Source: UBA1081 sp045537555 (GTDB taxonomy: Bacteria > Bacillota > Clostridia > Oscillospirales > Acutalibacteraceae). Taken from it: 12,020 nucleotides of DNA. The stretch covers positions 1 through 12,020 of the forward strand of contig JAZSPR010000123.1 in the NCBI GenBank assembly GCA_045537555.1, in the 5' to 3' direction. Both the position numbers and the translations under genes were made by a program. A model generated the notes under the pieces. It did no database searches and was not told the DNA's origin. It worked only from the letters and a program-made list of their open reading frames with translations. Below, one piece after another: positions 1-6,306 of this stretch. How positions within the stretch are numbered: position 1 is the stretch's first letter; every line of letters starts with the position of its first letter.

Positions 1-17
1 GAAGTTTACGAAGCAAT

Positions 18-132
18 AACGGTGGAACACCGTTCTATTACAATAAGTTCATTGAATTAATTTGTCGGTTAGCGGAAATCAAAGATTTCCGATTTGTCTT
101 CGACAAATGCGGACCGATGTGGGCATCGGTCC
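18..132. repeat. tandem hairpin array at left edge
   Basis: Four perfect inverted repeats lie within 115 bases: 7-bp arms at 18-24/28-34, 7-bp arms at 74-80/84-90 (ggaaatc/gatttcc), 7-bp arms at 92-98/102-108 (atttgtc/gacaaat) and 9-bp arms at 111-119/124-132 (ggaccgatg/catcggtcc). The last three are almost back to back. No credible coding frame or RBS accompanies them. They resemble the modular palindromic intergenic repeats common in Clostridia genomes. Function is unknown; they may be folded in RNA if the leftward promoter at 183-211 is real. Confidence 0.6.
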
Positions 133-157
133 CTACGATTGGTTTATTTAAACTACT

Positions 158-175
158 CGACAAATTCTGATTTAT
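158..175 (-). repeat. 18-bp repeat, left copy
   Basis: The sequence cgacaaattctgatttat is the exact reverse complement of 11878-11895 at the other end of the window. It lies about 50 bases past the terminator of the HTH gene. The right copy likewise lies just past a terminator, so both copies have the same orientation relative to the preceding gene end. It is probably a module of a dispersed intergenic repeat. Confidence 0.7.
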
Positions 176-182
176 AAAGCCT

Positions 183-211
183 ATTCTATCATATCGATTC
201 CCATAAATCAA
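183..211 (-). promoter_or_regulatory. possible leftward sigma-A promoter
   Basis: Read on the minus strand, TTGATT (206-211), a 17-nt spacer and TAGAAT (183-188) form a plausible promoter with an upstream TG extension (TGATAGAAT). The start point would be near 176, so the transcript would run through the 18-bp repeat and the hairpins and off the window. Its -10 context is identical over 14 nt to that of the iorA promoter. No gene for it is visible here. Confidence 0.4.
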
Positions 212-224
212 TTACAGATAAAAC

Positions 225-265
225 AAAAAAGCAAAGTATCACAATAATGCAACACCTTGCTTTTT
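225..265 (-). terminator. intrinsic terminator after the HTH gene
   Basis: The inverted repeat 231-239/252-260 (gcaaagtat/acaccttgc, 9 pairs including two G-U) is flanked by A6 at 225-230 and T5 at 261-265. On the minus strand it gives a GC-containing stem followed by a T run, about 40 nt past the stop at 305. The flanking A and T runs mean it could also act on the plus strand. Confidence 0.65.
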
Positions 266-304
266 ATATTACTGAAAATATTCGCCGACAGAAAAAATTG
301 GAGT

Positions 305-535
305 TTAATCATCAATGCATTTATCTTCTATTTCTTTTACCAGTTCACTCGGTTTTATCCCTAATGCATCACTGAGGCGGAAAAATGTTTCAAGTGTCGG
401 TTTACGGAATCCCCGCTCAATCGCACTCAGATGGGTTCTGCCGATATCCGCAAGTCCGCTGACAACTTCCTGAGATAAACCTTTGTTGATTCTTGCATCA
501 CGAATTACACATCCAACAACAACCGGGTCAAGCAT
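305..535 (-). CDS. small XRE-family HTH regulator
   Basis: A 76-aa protein that is almost entirely one Cro/C1-type helix-turn-helix domain (about residues 10-66). The pattern is IRDARINKGLSQEVVSGLADI, then the recognition helix region GRTHLSAIERGFRKPTLETF, and a closing RLSDALGIKPSEL. It should bind DNA as a dimer and act in the cytoplasm as a repressor or activator; the target is unknown. The ATG at 535 has a perfect GAGGAGG site (544-550) eight bases upstream. It has its own weak promoter and terminator, so it is monocistronic. No toxin partner or phage gene is adjacent, which leaves its role open. A short acidic tail (EIEDKCIDD) follows the domain. The family is certain, the function is not. 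Confidence 0.85.
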   Translation of the reverse strand: MLDPVVVGCVIRDARINKGLSQEVVSGLADIGRTHLSAIERGFRKPTLETFFRLSDALGIKPSELVKEIEDKCIDD

Positions 536-569
536 CTGAACTGCCTCCTCATCTTTTCTTATTATTTTC

Positions 570-599
570 AGTATAATTGAATTATGAAAATTATTTGAA
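570..599 (-). promoter_or_regulatory. probable promoter of the HTH gene
   Basis: On the minus strand, TATACT (570-575) matches five of six -10 positions. TTCAAA (594-599) is a weak -35 with an 18-nt spacer. The start point would be near 563, giving a leader of about 28 nt that contains the RBS. Confidence 0.45.
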
Positions 600-671
600 C
601 ACCTATGTTGCCATGTGTTTTTTCTTTTTAAATTTTTCTGCAGAATACTCTTTTTTATTCAGTTATATACC

Positions 672-714
672 AAAAAAAAACAGGTTTATTGCATTAATTT
701 CTGCAATAAACCTG
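672..714 (-). terminator. strong intrinsic terminator of the ior operon
   Basis: On the minus strand, a perfect 13-bp stem (arms 702-714 and 681-693, caggtttattgca and its complement) closes an 8-nt loop. Nine consecutive T residues follow (672-680). It begins 9 nt past the iorB stop, a textbook Rho-independent terminator. Confidence 0.93.
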
Positions 715-722
715 AACTTATT

Positions 723-1292
723 TTAAAGATTATAACCCAGCTCAAAAGCTTTGAGATTAAGTTCTCTGAATTTGGGAGGAACAGTTTCTTCAACAACTTT
801 TTCCCATGCTTCTTTTGAAAATTCCATATGTTTTGCAACAACACCCATAAGAACAACGTTGACAGCCTTTGATGAACCTGCTTCAACTGCAAGTGAAAGA
901 GCATCAAGAGCAGTCACATCAGCTTTTGCTTTAAGTTCTTCGAGAACGCCTGCGGGATATTCTGCCGCACCCGTTACAACCGACATGGGATCTATCTGCT
1001 GAGTGTTGACAACGATTTTACCGCCTTTTTTAAGGAAAGGCAGATATCTTGCAGCCTCAAGAAGCTCGAAAGCAATGATAAGGTCTGCTTCGCCCTTTTC
1101 AATAATAGGTGAATGAACTTCTTCACCGTATCTTACGTATGTTATAACGGAACCGCCTCGCTGGCTCATTCCGTGAACTTCGGAAACCTTTACATCGTAA
1201 CCTGCACTGATTACGGCATTACCTAAAAGACGGCTTGCAAGAAGAGTTCCCTGTCCGCCGACACCGACGATCATTACACTATATGTATTCAT
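723..1292 (-). CDS. iorB: indolepyruvate:ferredoxin oxidoreductase, beta subunit
   Basis: A 189-aa protein matching IorB, the small subunit of the indolepyruvate:ferredoxin oxidoreductase. With IorA it oxidatively decarboxylates aryl 2-oxoacids made by transamination of aromatic amino acids to aryl-acetyl-CoA, reducing ferredoxin in the cytoplasm. The glycine-rich motif MIVGVGGQGTLLASRLLG (about residues 7-24) and the segment SEVHGMSQRGGSVITYVRYG are hallmarks of the 2-oxoacid oxidoreductase gamma-type domain, which fills the whole protein. The length is normal. The start at 1292 has AAAGGAG (1302-1308) nine bases upstream, inside the 17-nt gap after iorA, so the two genes are translated from one message. 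The gene ends directly before a strong terminator. The family may also run in the reductive, CoA-ester-carboxylating direction in anaerobes; direction and exact substrate cannot be read from sequence. Confidence 0.93.
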   Translation of the reverse strand: MNTYSVMIVGVGGQGTLLASRLLGNAVISAGYDVKVSEVHGMSQRGGSVITYVRYGEEVHSPIIEKGEADLIIAFELLEAARYLPFLKKGGKIVVNTQQIDPMSVVTGAAEYPAGVLEELKAKADVTALDALSLAVEAGSSKAVNVVLMGVVAKHMEFSKEAWEKVVEETVPPKFRELNLKAFELGYNL

Positions 1293-1309
1293 TTCAGTTA
1301 ACTCCTTTC

Positions 1310-3037
1310 TTAAGCCTCAATAGCATCAAACTTACACATCTGTGTACAAACATTACAGCCTACACACTGTGTGAAGTCAATTTCTGCTTTGCCGTCCTTC
1401 ATGCTGATAGCGGGACAGCCTATCTTCATGCACATCTTACAGCTCTTGCACTTATCCTTGTTAACCTTGAGAGGAGGATTGTGTTTTACTGTCTTGAGAA
1501 GTGCACAGGGTCTTCTTGAAATAATGAGTGAAGGCTCGTCAACTGCGAGTTCTTCGTGAATTGTATCTCTTGTTTCCTTGAGATTGTAAGGATCAACAAC
1601 CTTTACTCTCTTTATGCCGATTGCATGAGCGAGAGCAACGATATCAACCTGAGTTGCGGGGTCACCCTTGATTGTCTTACCTGTTGTGGGGTTCTGCTGA
1701 TGACCTGTCATACCCGTGATTGAGTTATCAAGCACGATAACGGTTGATGCGCTGTTGTTATAAGCGATATCAATAAGGCTTGTTACACCTGAATGGATGA
1801 ATGTTGAGTCACCGATAACAGCAACACTCTTCTTTGCGTTTTCGGGGTCAACCTTGTTTCTGCCGTGAAGAGCCGATACGGAAGCACCCATACAGATAAC
1901 TGTATCGATTGAATCAAGGGGCTGAAGAGCACCGAGAGTATAACAACCGATATCACCGCTGACTGTTACCTTTTCCTGTTTAAGGGCATAGAAAAGACCT
2001 CTGTGGGGACAGCCTGCGCAAAGCACGGGAGGACGGCGGGGAATATCGAAGCTTACACCGTCGAATTCCTTTGTTTCACCGAGGATTGCTTTTGCAACAA
2101 GAGCCTGTGAATATTCACCCTGAAGAGTGAAAACATCCTTGCCGTGAACCTTGATACCGAGCTTCTTACAATGATTTTCAATGTAAGGGTCAAGTTCTTC
2201 AATTACATAGATTGTTTCACATTCATTTGCGAAATCGATAATCTTCTTTTCGGGAAGAGGATATACACAACCGAGCTTTAAGTAAGATGCATTCTTGCCG
2301 AGAACTTCTTTTGCGTAGTTATAGCAGTTACCTGCTGTGATAACACCGATTTTCTTATCGTAATATTCAACCGTGTTAATATCATCTGTTTCAAAGAATT
2401 CAATCTGCTTTGCAATTCTGTCTTCAACAACTACATGTTTGGGGATTGCATTTGCAGGCATCATAACGTATTTCTGAGGGTTCTTTACATACTCTTTTAC
2501 GGGAACATCAGCTCTGTCAGAAAGCTCTGTAAGACTTCTGGAGTGAGCAACTCTTGTTGTGAGTCTGAGAATAACGGGTGTATCAAACTTTTCTGAAAAT
2601 TCAAAAGCCTTCTTTGTGTATTCAAGACATTCCTTTGAATCAGCGGGTTCGAGCATCATTACCTTTGAAGCCTCTGCATAGTGTCTTGAATCCTGTTCAT
2701 TCTGTGATGAATGCATGCCGGGGTCATCAGCAACGCCGATTACAAAACCGCCGTTAACACCTGTATATGATGCTGTGAAAAGAGGGTCTGCCGCAACATT
2801 GAGACCTACGTGCTTCATACCGCAGAATGAACGTGCACCTGCAATTGCAGCACCGAGAGCCACTTCACATGCAACCTTTTCATTGGGAGCCCATTCGGAA
2901 TACATTTCGTCATATGTAGCCGCATACTCGGTAATTTCTGTACTGGGTGTGCCGGGATAACTTGAAACAACGTTACAGCCTGCTTCAAACAGACCTCTTG
3001 CAACGGCTTCGTTACCAAGCAAAAGCTTTTTAGCCAT
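1310..3037 (-). CDS. iorA: indolepyruvate:ferredoxin oxidoreductase, alpha subunit
   Basis: A 575-aa protein matching IorA, the TPP- and Fe-S-containing catalytic subunit. The order is as in the family. An N-terminal pyrimidine-binding domain (about 1-180) contains SSYPGTPSTEITEY and the MKHVGLNVAADPL segment. A transketolase-C-like middle follows (about 230-320), then a TPP pyrophosphate-binding domain (about 335-520) with CAGCPHRG, GDIGCYTLG and a GDS...DNS motif (409-411, 437-439). The C terminus is a ferredoxin domain with two cysteine sets: C530, C533, C536, C541 and C558, C561, C564, C568. These should hold two [4Fe-4S] clusters that pass electrons to ferredoxin. The start at 3037 has CGGAGG (3047-3052) nine bases upstream. 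It is the first gene of a two-gene operon with iorB and has a clear promoter at 3075-3103. Length and motifs look complete. Confidence 0.95.
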   Translation of the reverse strand: MAKKLLLGNEAVARGLFEAGCNVVSSYPGTPSTEITEYAATYDEMYSEWAPNEKVACEVALGAAIAGARSFCGMKHVGLNVAADPLFTASYTGVNGGFVIGVADDPGMHSSQNEQDSRHYAEASKVMMLEPADSKECLEYTKKAFEFSEKFDTPVILRLTTRVAHSRSLTELSDRADVPVKEYVKNPQKYVMMPANAIPKHVVVEDRIAKQIEFFETDDINTVEYYDKKIGVITAGNCYNYAKEVLGKNASYLKLGCVYPLPEKKIIDFANECETIYVIEELDPYIENHCKKLGIKVHGKDVFTLQGEYSQALVAKAILGETKEFDGVSFDIPRRPPVLCAGCPHRGLFYALKQEKVTVSGDIGCYTLGALQPLDSIDTVICMGASVSALHGRNKVDPENAKKSVAVIGDSTFIHSGVTSLIDIAYNNSASTVIVLDNSITGMTGHQQNPTTGKTIKGDPATQVDIVALAHAIGIKRVKVVDPYNLKETRDTIHEELAVDEPSLIISRRPCALLKTVKHNPPLKVNKDKCKSCKMCMKIGCPAISMKDGKAEIDFTQCVGCNVCTQMCKFDAIEA

Positions 3038-3074
3038 TATATAAAACCTCCGTGGATTAAAAATCTATTTTGTT

Positions 3075-3103
3075 ATTCTATCATATCCGACAATAAAATT
3101 CAA
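3075..3103 (-). promoter_or_regulatory. promoter of iorAB
   Basis: On the minus strand, TTGAAT (3098-3103), a 17-nt spacer and TAGAAT (3075-3080), preceded by a TG extension. The predicted start point near 3068 gives a leader of about 30 nt ending in the strong iorA RBS. This leaves no room for a riboswitch or attenuator. The stretch around the -10 (3074-3087) recurs exactly at 182-195. Confidence 0.7.
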
Positions 3104-3139
3104 CTATTTAAAGTGAAATAAATATTATATTAAATTGAT

Positions 3140-3187
3140 ATTTTTATAAAAGAAGCCAATCAGAGGATTTAACCCGTCCGATTGGCT
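3140..3187 (-). terminator. intrinsic terminator of the PurF-like operon
   Basis: On the minus strand, the arms 3180-3187 and 3154-3161 (agccaatc/gattggct, 8 bp perfect) enclose an 18-nt loop that can pair further (GGA/TCC). The run TCTTTTATAAAAA follows. It begins about 15 nt past the stop at 3202. Confidence 0.75.
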
Positions 3188-3201
3188 GTTGAATCTTATT
3201 T

Positions 3202-3867
3202 TCAGTCTTTGATGTAAACGGAAAGAGCACCTGCATAAACAAAAAGTGCATTACCCATAAAATACATAAGAGATGCATAATAACTTGAGAACATTGAAAG
3301 AATGTCCGTTACCTGATTATCCGTGAAAAGCTGAATCAGGCAATATGCAACACAGCAGAAAAGAACTGTTGAAAGAATCATACCTGTTACAAAAAGACCG
3401 TTTTTAAGTTTTTTTGTATATTTCTTTGTTCTTCTTGCAATAAGACAAGCTGTGAGATAAACGTCTGCAAGATAAACACCCAGAAGACTTGCGATAATAA
3501 GGAAGTCAATCTGCATAGGTGTGATTGATGCTGCACCGAGCAAAACAAGAAGCATCAGAACATTGATAATTACTGCAAAAACAGATTTCATCGGTCTTAT
3601 TCTGCCTTTGTTTATCATTGAAAAAAGCATAAGGTCGGGAATGAGACAAAGGAGAACAGCGAAGAAGCTTCCGCCGATAAAACCGATAACGTCAGCTGTT
3701 TCCATTTCAGTCTGTGAAAAAGCAACCGTAACTGCAGAAATCACAACACCTGCAACAACAAGCATTGCCGTTACAAAAAGCATCAGTTTACCCGTACTTC
3801 TTGCTTTTGCTTCATTCATAAGAATTTTCTTTTTATTGACTTTTACGTTTTCGTTAACTGTTTCCAT
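3202..3867 (-). CDS. six-helix integral membrane protein, unknown function
   Basis: I do not recognise a family. The protein has a basic cytoplasmic-looking N terminus (NENVKVNKKKILMNEAKARS) followed by six hydrophobic segments. In numbering from the upstream Met these lie near residues 33-54, 66-89, 98-119, 124-148, 161-185 and 198-222. A basic loop (ARRTKKYTKKLKN) between helices 4 and 5 suggests that loop is cytoplasmic. No transporter or enzyme motif is evident. Two starts are possible. ATG at 3879 overlaps the stop of the PurF-like gene by one base (TAATG) but has a weak RBS. ATG at 3867, four codons in, has GGGGGAT (3871-3877) just upstream and is preferred, giving 221 aa. Either way it is translationally tight with the PurF-like gene and is last in the operon before the terminator. 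Confidence 0.75.
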   Translation of the reverse strand: METVNENVKVNKKKILMNEAKARSTGKLMLFVTAMLVVAGVVISAVTVAFSQTEMETADVIGFIGGSFFAVLLCLIPDLMLFSMINKGRIRPMKSVFAVIINVLMLLVLLGAASITPMQIDFLIIASLLGVYLADVYLTACLIARRTKKYTKKLKNGLFVTGMILSTVLFCCVAYCLIQLFTDNQVTDILSMFSSYYASLMYFMGNALFVYAGALSVYIKD

Positions 3868-3878
3868 TTTATCCCCCA

Positions 3879-5285
3879 TTATTCTTTACCGTTCCAGCAG
3901 TATGTGCAAAGCTTGTCTGCAGGAAGACCGGTAGCTTCAAGCATATCATCAAGACGGTTGTATCTCAGCGATGTGAAGTGAAGTTTTTCGCAGATTTTAT
4001 CAAGCATTTTCTGATATCTTTCGCTGTCGGGGTCAGCATATTCGTCAAGCACTTCCCTGCTGACATTTTCCCCCTCAAGCTCTGCGATAACACGTCTTGT
4101 GATAAGCTCCATTTCTGAGTTTGAACGGGAGAAATTAAGATATTTACAGCCGAAAAGAAGAGGCGGACAGGCAGGTCTTATATGAACTTCCTTAGCACCG
4201 CTGTCATAGAGGAATTCTGTTGTTTCACGAAGCTGTGTGCCTCTTACGATTGAGTCATCGATAAGAAGAAGACTCTTACCGTCAATAAGGTCATGAATGG
4301 GAATGAGTTTCATCTTTGCGATAAGATTTCTCTTTGACTGATTAGAGGGCATGAATGAACGGGGCCATGTAGGAGTGTATTTTACAAAAGGTCTTGCGTA
4401 AGGCACACCTGACTCATTCGCATAACCTACAGCGTGAGCAATACCCGAATCAGGAATACCTGCAACACAGTCGGGTCTTACATTATCTCTTTTTGCTATG
4501 AGAGCACCGCACTTATTACGCATTTTTTCAACACTTATTCCCTCATATGATGATGAAGGATAGCCGTAATAAACCCAGAGGAATGTGCAGATTTTCATAT
4601 CGTCGCCGGGGGCTACGAGTGTTTTTATATCGTTTTCATCAAATACAACAACTTCACCGGGACCAAGTTCTTTACAATCATGATATCCGAGGTTGAGATA
4701 TGCAAAACTTTCAAAGCTTGCGCAATAACCTTCGTCTTTTTTACCGATAACAATCGGAGTTCTGCCCATTTTATCTCTTGCGGCATAGATACCTTTGTTT
4801 GTAAGGATAAGCATACTCAATGAGCCGTCAATGATTTCCTGAGCATATTTTATACCCTCAATGAAGTTATCCTTGCAGTTGATAATCGCCGCAACAAGCT
4901 CCGTGGGATTGATTTCACCATTCTGCATCTCGAAGAAATGAGTGTGACTGCCGATAATGTTGTTTGCGATTTCATCTATGTTGTTAATCTTGCCGACAGT
5001 TGTTATGGCATAAGTACCGTGATGGCTTCTTATGAGAATGGGCTGTGCTTCATAGTCTGAAATACAGCCGATACCGTAACAGCCGTGCATATCTTCAAAT
5101 TCACTTAAAAATTTTGTTCTGAAAGGAGCATTCTCAATATTGTGAATTGCTTTATCAAAGCCGTTTTCTTTGCTGTAAACGGCAAGACCTGCTCTTCTTG
5201 TGCCCAGATGGAAATGGTAGTCTGTGCCGAAGAACAAATCAAATACACAATCTTCCTTTGATGCTACTCCAAAAAATCCGCCCAT
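3879..5285 (-). CDS. purF-like: PurF-like phosphoribosyltransferase lacking glutaminase residues
   Basis: A 468-aa homologue of amidophosphoribosyltransferase with the full two-domain length. The C-terminal half keeps what PurF needs for PRPP: IPDSGIAHAVGYANESGVPY (277-296), a basic stretch VKYTPTWPRSFMPSNQSKR, and the PRPP loop LLIDDSIVRGT (340-350). It also keeps the four-cysteine Fe-S pattern of the Bacillus-type enzyme (C233, C380, C460, C463). The N-terminal Ntn-hydrolase domain is recognisable (FFGV, EAQP at 79-82) but altered. It begins Met-Gly-Gly where PurF has Met-Cys-Gly, so the nucleophile is absent. The canonical Arg of the RYxT motif is missing from residues 61-78, the NG oxyanion motif reads VGK (97-99), and the Asp of SDSE is Pro127. 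GAGAGG sits upstream of the ATG and an in-frame stop lies two codons before it, so no hidden propeptide supplies the Cys. It cannot be expected to hydrolyse glutamine; it may use ammonia, another amine, or be regulatory. Confidence 0.85.
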   Translation of the reverse strand: MGGFFGVASKEDCVFDLFFGTDYHFHLGTRRAGLAVYSKENGFDKAIHNIENAPFRTKFLSEFEDMHGCYGIGCISDYEAQPILIRSHHGTYAITTVGKINNIDEIANNIIGSHTHFFEMQNGEINPTELVAAIINCKDNFIEGIKYAQEIIDGSLSMLILTNKGIYAARDKMGRTPIVIGKKDEGYCASFESFAYLNLGYHDCKELGPGEVVVFDENDIKTLVAPGDDMKICTFLWVYYGYPSSSYEGISVEKMRNKCGALIAKRDNVRPDCVAGIPDSGIAHAVGYANESGVPYARPFVKYTPTWPRSFMPSNQSKRNLIAKMKLIPIHDLIDGKSLLLIDDSIVRGTQLRETTEFLYDSGAKEVHIRPACPPLLFGCKYLNFSRSNSEMELITRRVIAELEGENVSREVLDEYADPDSERYQKMLDKICEKLHFTSLRYNRLDDMLEATGLPADKLCTYCWNGKE

Positions 5286-5324
5286 AGTTTAACCTCTCTT
5301 TTTTTCGCCGAAAAATATATATTT

Positions 5325-6167
5325 TTACTGCATCTGCATCTGCTGCATGAATTCCTTACCGAAGAAGTCAAAAAGTGTTGACATGGTAAGACCTCTGAGA
5401 GTAAGAACACCTGCAGGAATTTCGGTTGAAAACTCATCGACAACGGTTGAAGTTGAAACTGTTCCGTCTGCCGAGCCTAAATCAATCTGACGCAGTTCAT
5501 CATTTGCAAAATAGAGCCATAGTGCCATATCGCTGTTATAGAATTTATAGCATTCGCCCTCTTCATTGCCTATCATTACAGATGTCTTTTCAAGCTCCTG
5601 AAAATTATACTTTGTCATATCCATGCTCTCTGAAATGATATCAAGCTCGCTCATATCAAAACCGATATCAGCCCCCATAAGCGATGTAAGAGTCTGTAAA
5701 TCGATATATTTCTTCTCTTTTTTATTAATAAAGTAAACACGGCTGTTAAGATACATAACGCCGAGATTCATACCCTCAATTTCTGTTGTGGTATAGAAAT
5801 TCTTGCCTGACATTGCAAGGTCAATGGGTGTTGATACACCGTCGGCAACAATTGTACCCTTCAAATAATACTGACCCGATGTGTAAGCTGTCATTATAGC
5901 TGCCTGCTTTTCGGAAAAACGGATATCCTGAGTGTTCATTGCAGGAGAAGTTGTTACGGGATATGAAGTAAGGCTTTCCTGAGTAAGTGATTCATAATTT
6001 CCGTTATATTCATCAGAACCGTTATATACGGGCTCTTCATTGTAATTCTGATTTTCATTTTCCGAATTACCGCCCAGAATCATAAGCATTGCAACGAGAA
6101 TAAGCATTATTCCGGCAAAAACGCTTACAGAAATCAGTATTTTTTTATTACTGCTCAATGAATTCAT
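5325..6167 (-). CDS. membrane-anchored extracytoplasmic protein, unknown function
   Basis: A 280-aa protein with one hydrophobic segment (about residues 10-32, after SSNKK) that should act as an uncleaved signal anchor. A low-complexity Asn/Glu/Tyr/Ser/Thr linker (about 34-75) follows, then a soluble domain facing outside. No lipobox Cys is present. The outer domain alternates polar and hydrophobic residues in a beta-rich way (YYLKGTIVADGVSTPIDLAM, VYFINKKEKKYIDL), loosely reminiscent of LolA/LppX-like half-barrels, but this is only an impression. The end is Met/Gln-rich (FMQQMQMQ). An ATG at 6191 is in frame, but it lies at the predicted transcript start and has no RBS. The ATG at 6167 has GGTGG (6174-6178) six bases upstream and is preferred. 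It is the first gene of the operon with the PurF-like gene, 39 nt away. Confidence 0.75.
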   Translation of the reverse strand: MNSLSSNKKILISVSVFAGIMLILVAMLMILGGNSENENQNYNEEPVYNGSDEYNGNYESLTQESLTSYPVTTSPAMNTQDIRFSEKQAAIMTAYTSGQYYLKGTIVADGVSTPIDLAMSGKNFYTTTEIEGMNLGVMYLNSRVYFINKKEKKYIDLQTLTSLMGADIGFDMSELDIISESMDMTKYNFQELEKTSVMIGNEEGECYKFYNSDMALWLYFANDELRQIDLGSADGTVSTSTVVDEFSTEIPAGVLTLRGLTMSTLFDFFGKEFMQQMQMQ

Positions 6168-6173
6168 ATTTTT

Positions 6174-6178
6174 CCACC
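6174..6178 (-). promoter_or_regulatory. RBS deciding the start at 6167
   Basis: GGTGG followed by six bases and ATG on the minus strand. The region before the longer in-frame ATG at 6191 (AATATACTGTAATAAA) contains no purine-rich site. Confidence 0.6.
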
Positions 6179-6199
6179 GTTCGTTTAACATTTTATTAC

Positions 6200-6228
6200 A
6201 GTATATTTTATTTTTATTTCTTTGTCAA
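6200..6228 (-). promoter_or_regulatory. near-consensus promoter of the PurF-like operon
   Basis: On the minus strand, TTGACA (6223-6228, perfect), a 17-nt A-rich spacer and TATACT (6200-6205). The predicted start near 6193 leaves a 26-nt leader to the ATG at 6167 and virtually none to the in-frame ATG at 6191, which decides the start choice. It is back to back with the promoter at 6250-6277. Confidence 0.85.
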
Positions 6229-6249
6229 CAAGATAGAGACAAAAATAAC

Positions 6250-6277
6250 TTGTTTTATTTTTTTAAAAGTGTATAAT
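6250..6277 (+). promoter_or_regulatory. promoter of the EamA transporter gene
   Basis: TTGTTT (6250-6255), 16-nt spacer, perfect TATAAT (6272-6277). The start near 6284 gives a leader of about 23 nt with a GGAGA RBS (6296-6300). Only 21 bases separate its -35 from the -35 of the divergent operon, so a shared regulator could affect both. Confidence 0.8.
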
Positions 6278-6306
6278 GTATCTATTACAGTTTACGGAGA
6301 ATAAAA

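Noticed and set aside
305..535. Antitoxin of a toxin-antitoxin pair
   Set aside because: The HTH domain would fit, but no small toxin-like frame with an RBS is on either side; it is flanked by its own promoter and terminator.
615..818. Plus-strand frame of 67 codons rich in Phe
   Set aside because: It runs through the iorB terminator and into iorB antisense, has no RBS, and is explained by the T-rich DNA.
3521..3934. Plus-strand open frame of 137 codons
   Set aside because: It is antisense to the six-helix protein and the end of the PurF-like gene, has no RBS or promoter, and its Ser/Thr/Ile-rich composition is what the complement of a hydrophobic gene gives.
5295..5326. Terminator between the anchored protein and the PurF-like gene
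   Set aside because: Only an AT palindrome (aaaaatatatattttt) and a short TTTTTCG/CGAAAAA inverted repeat are present; no GC-rich stem with a T tract, so the genes are taken as one operon.
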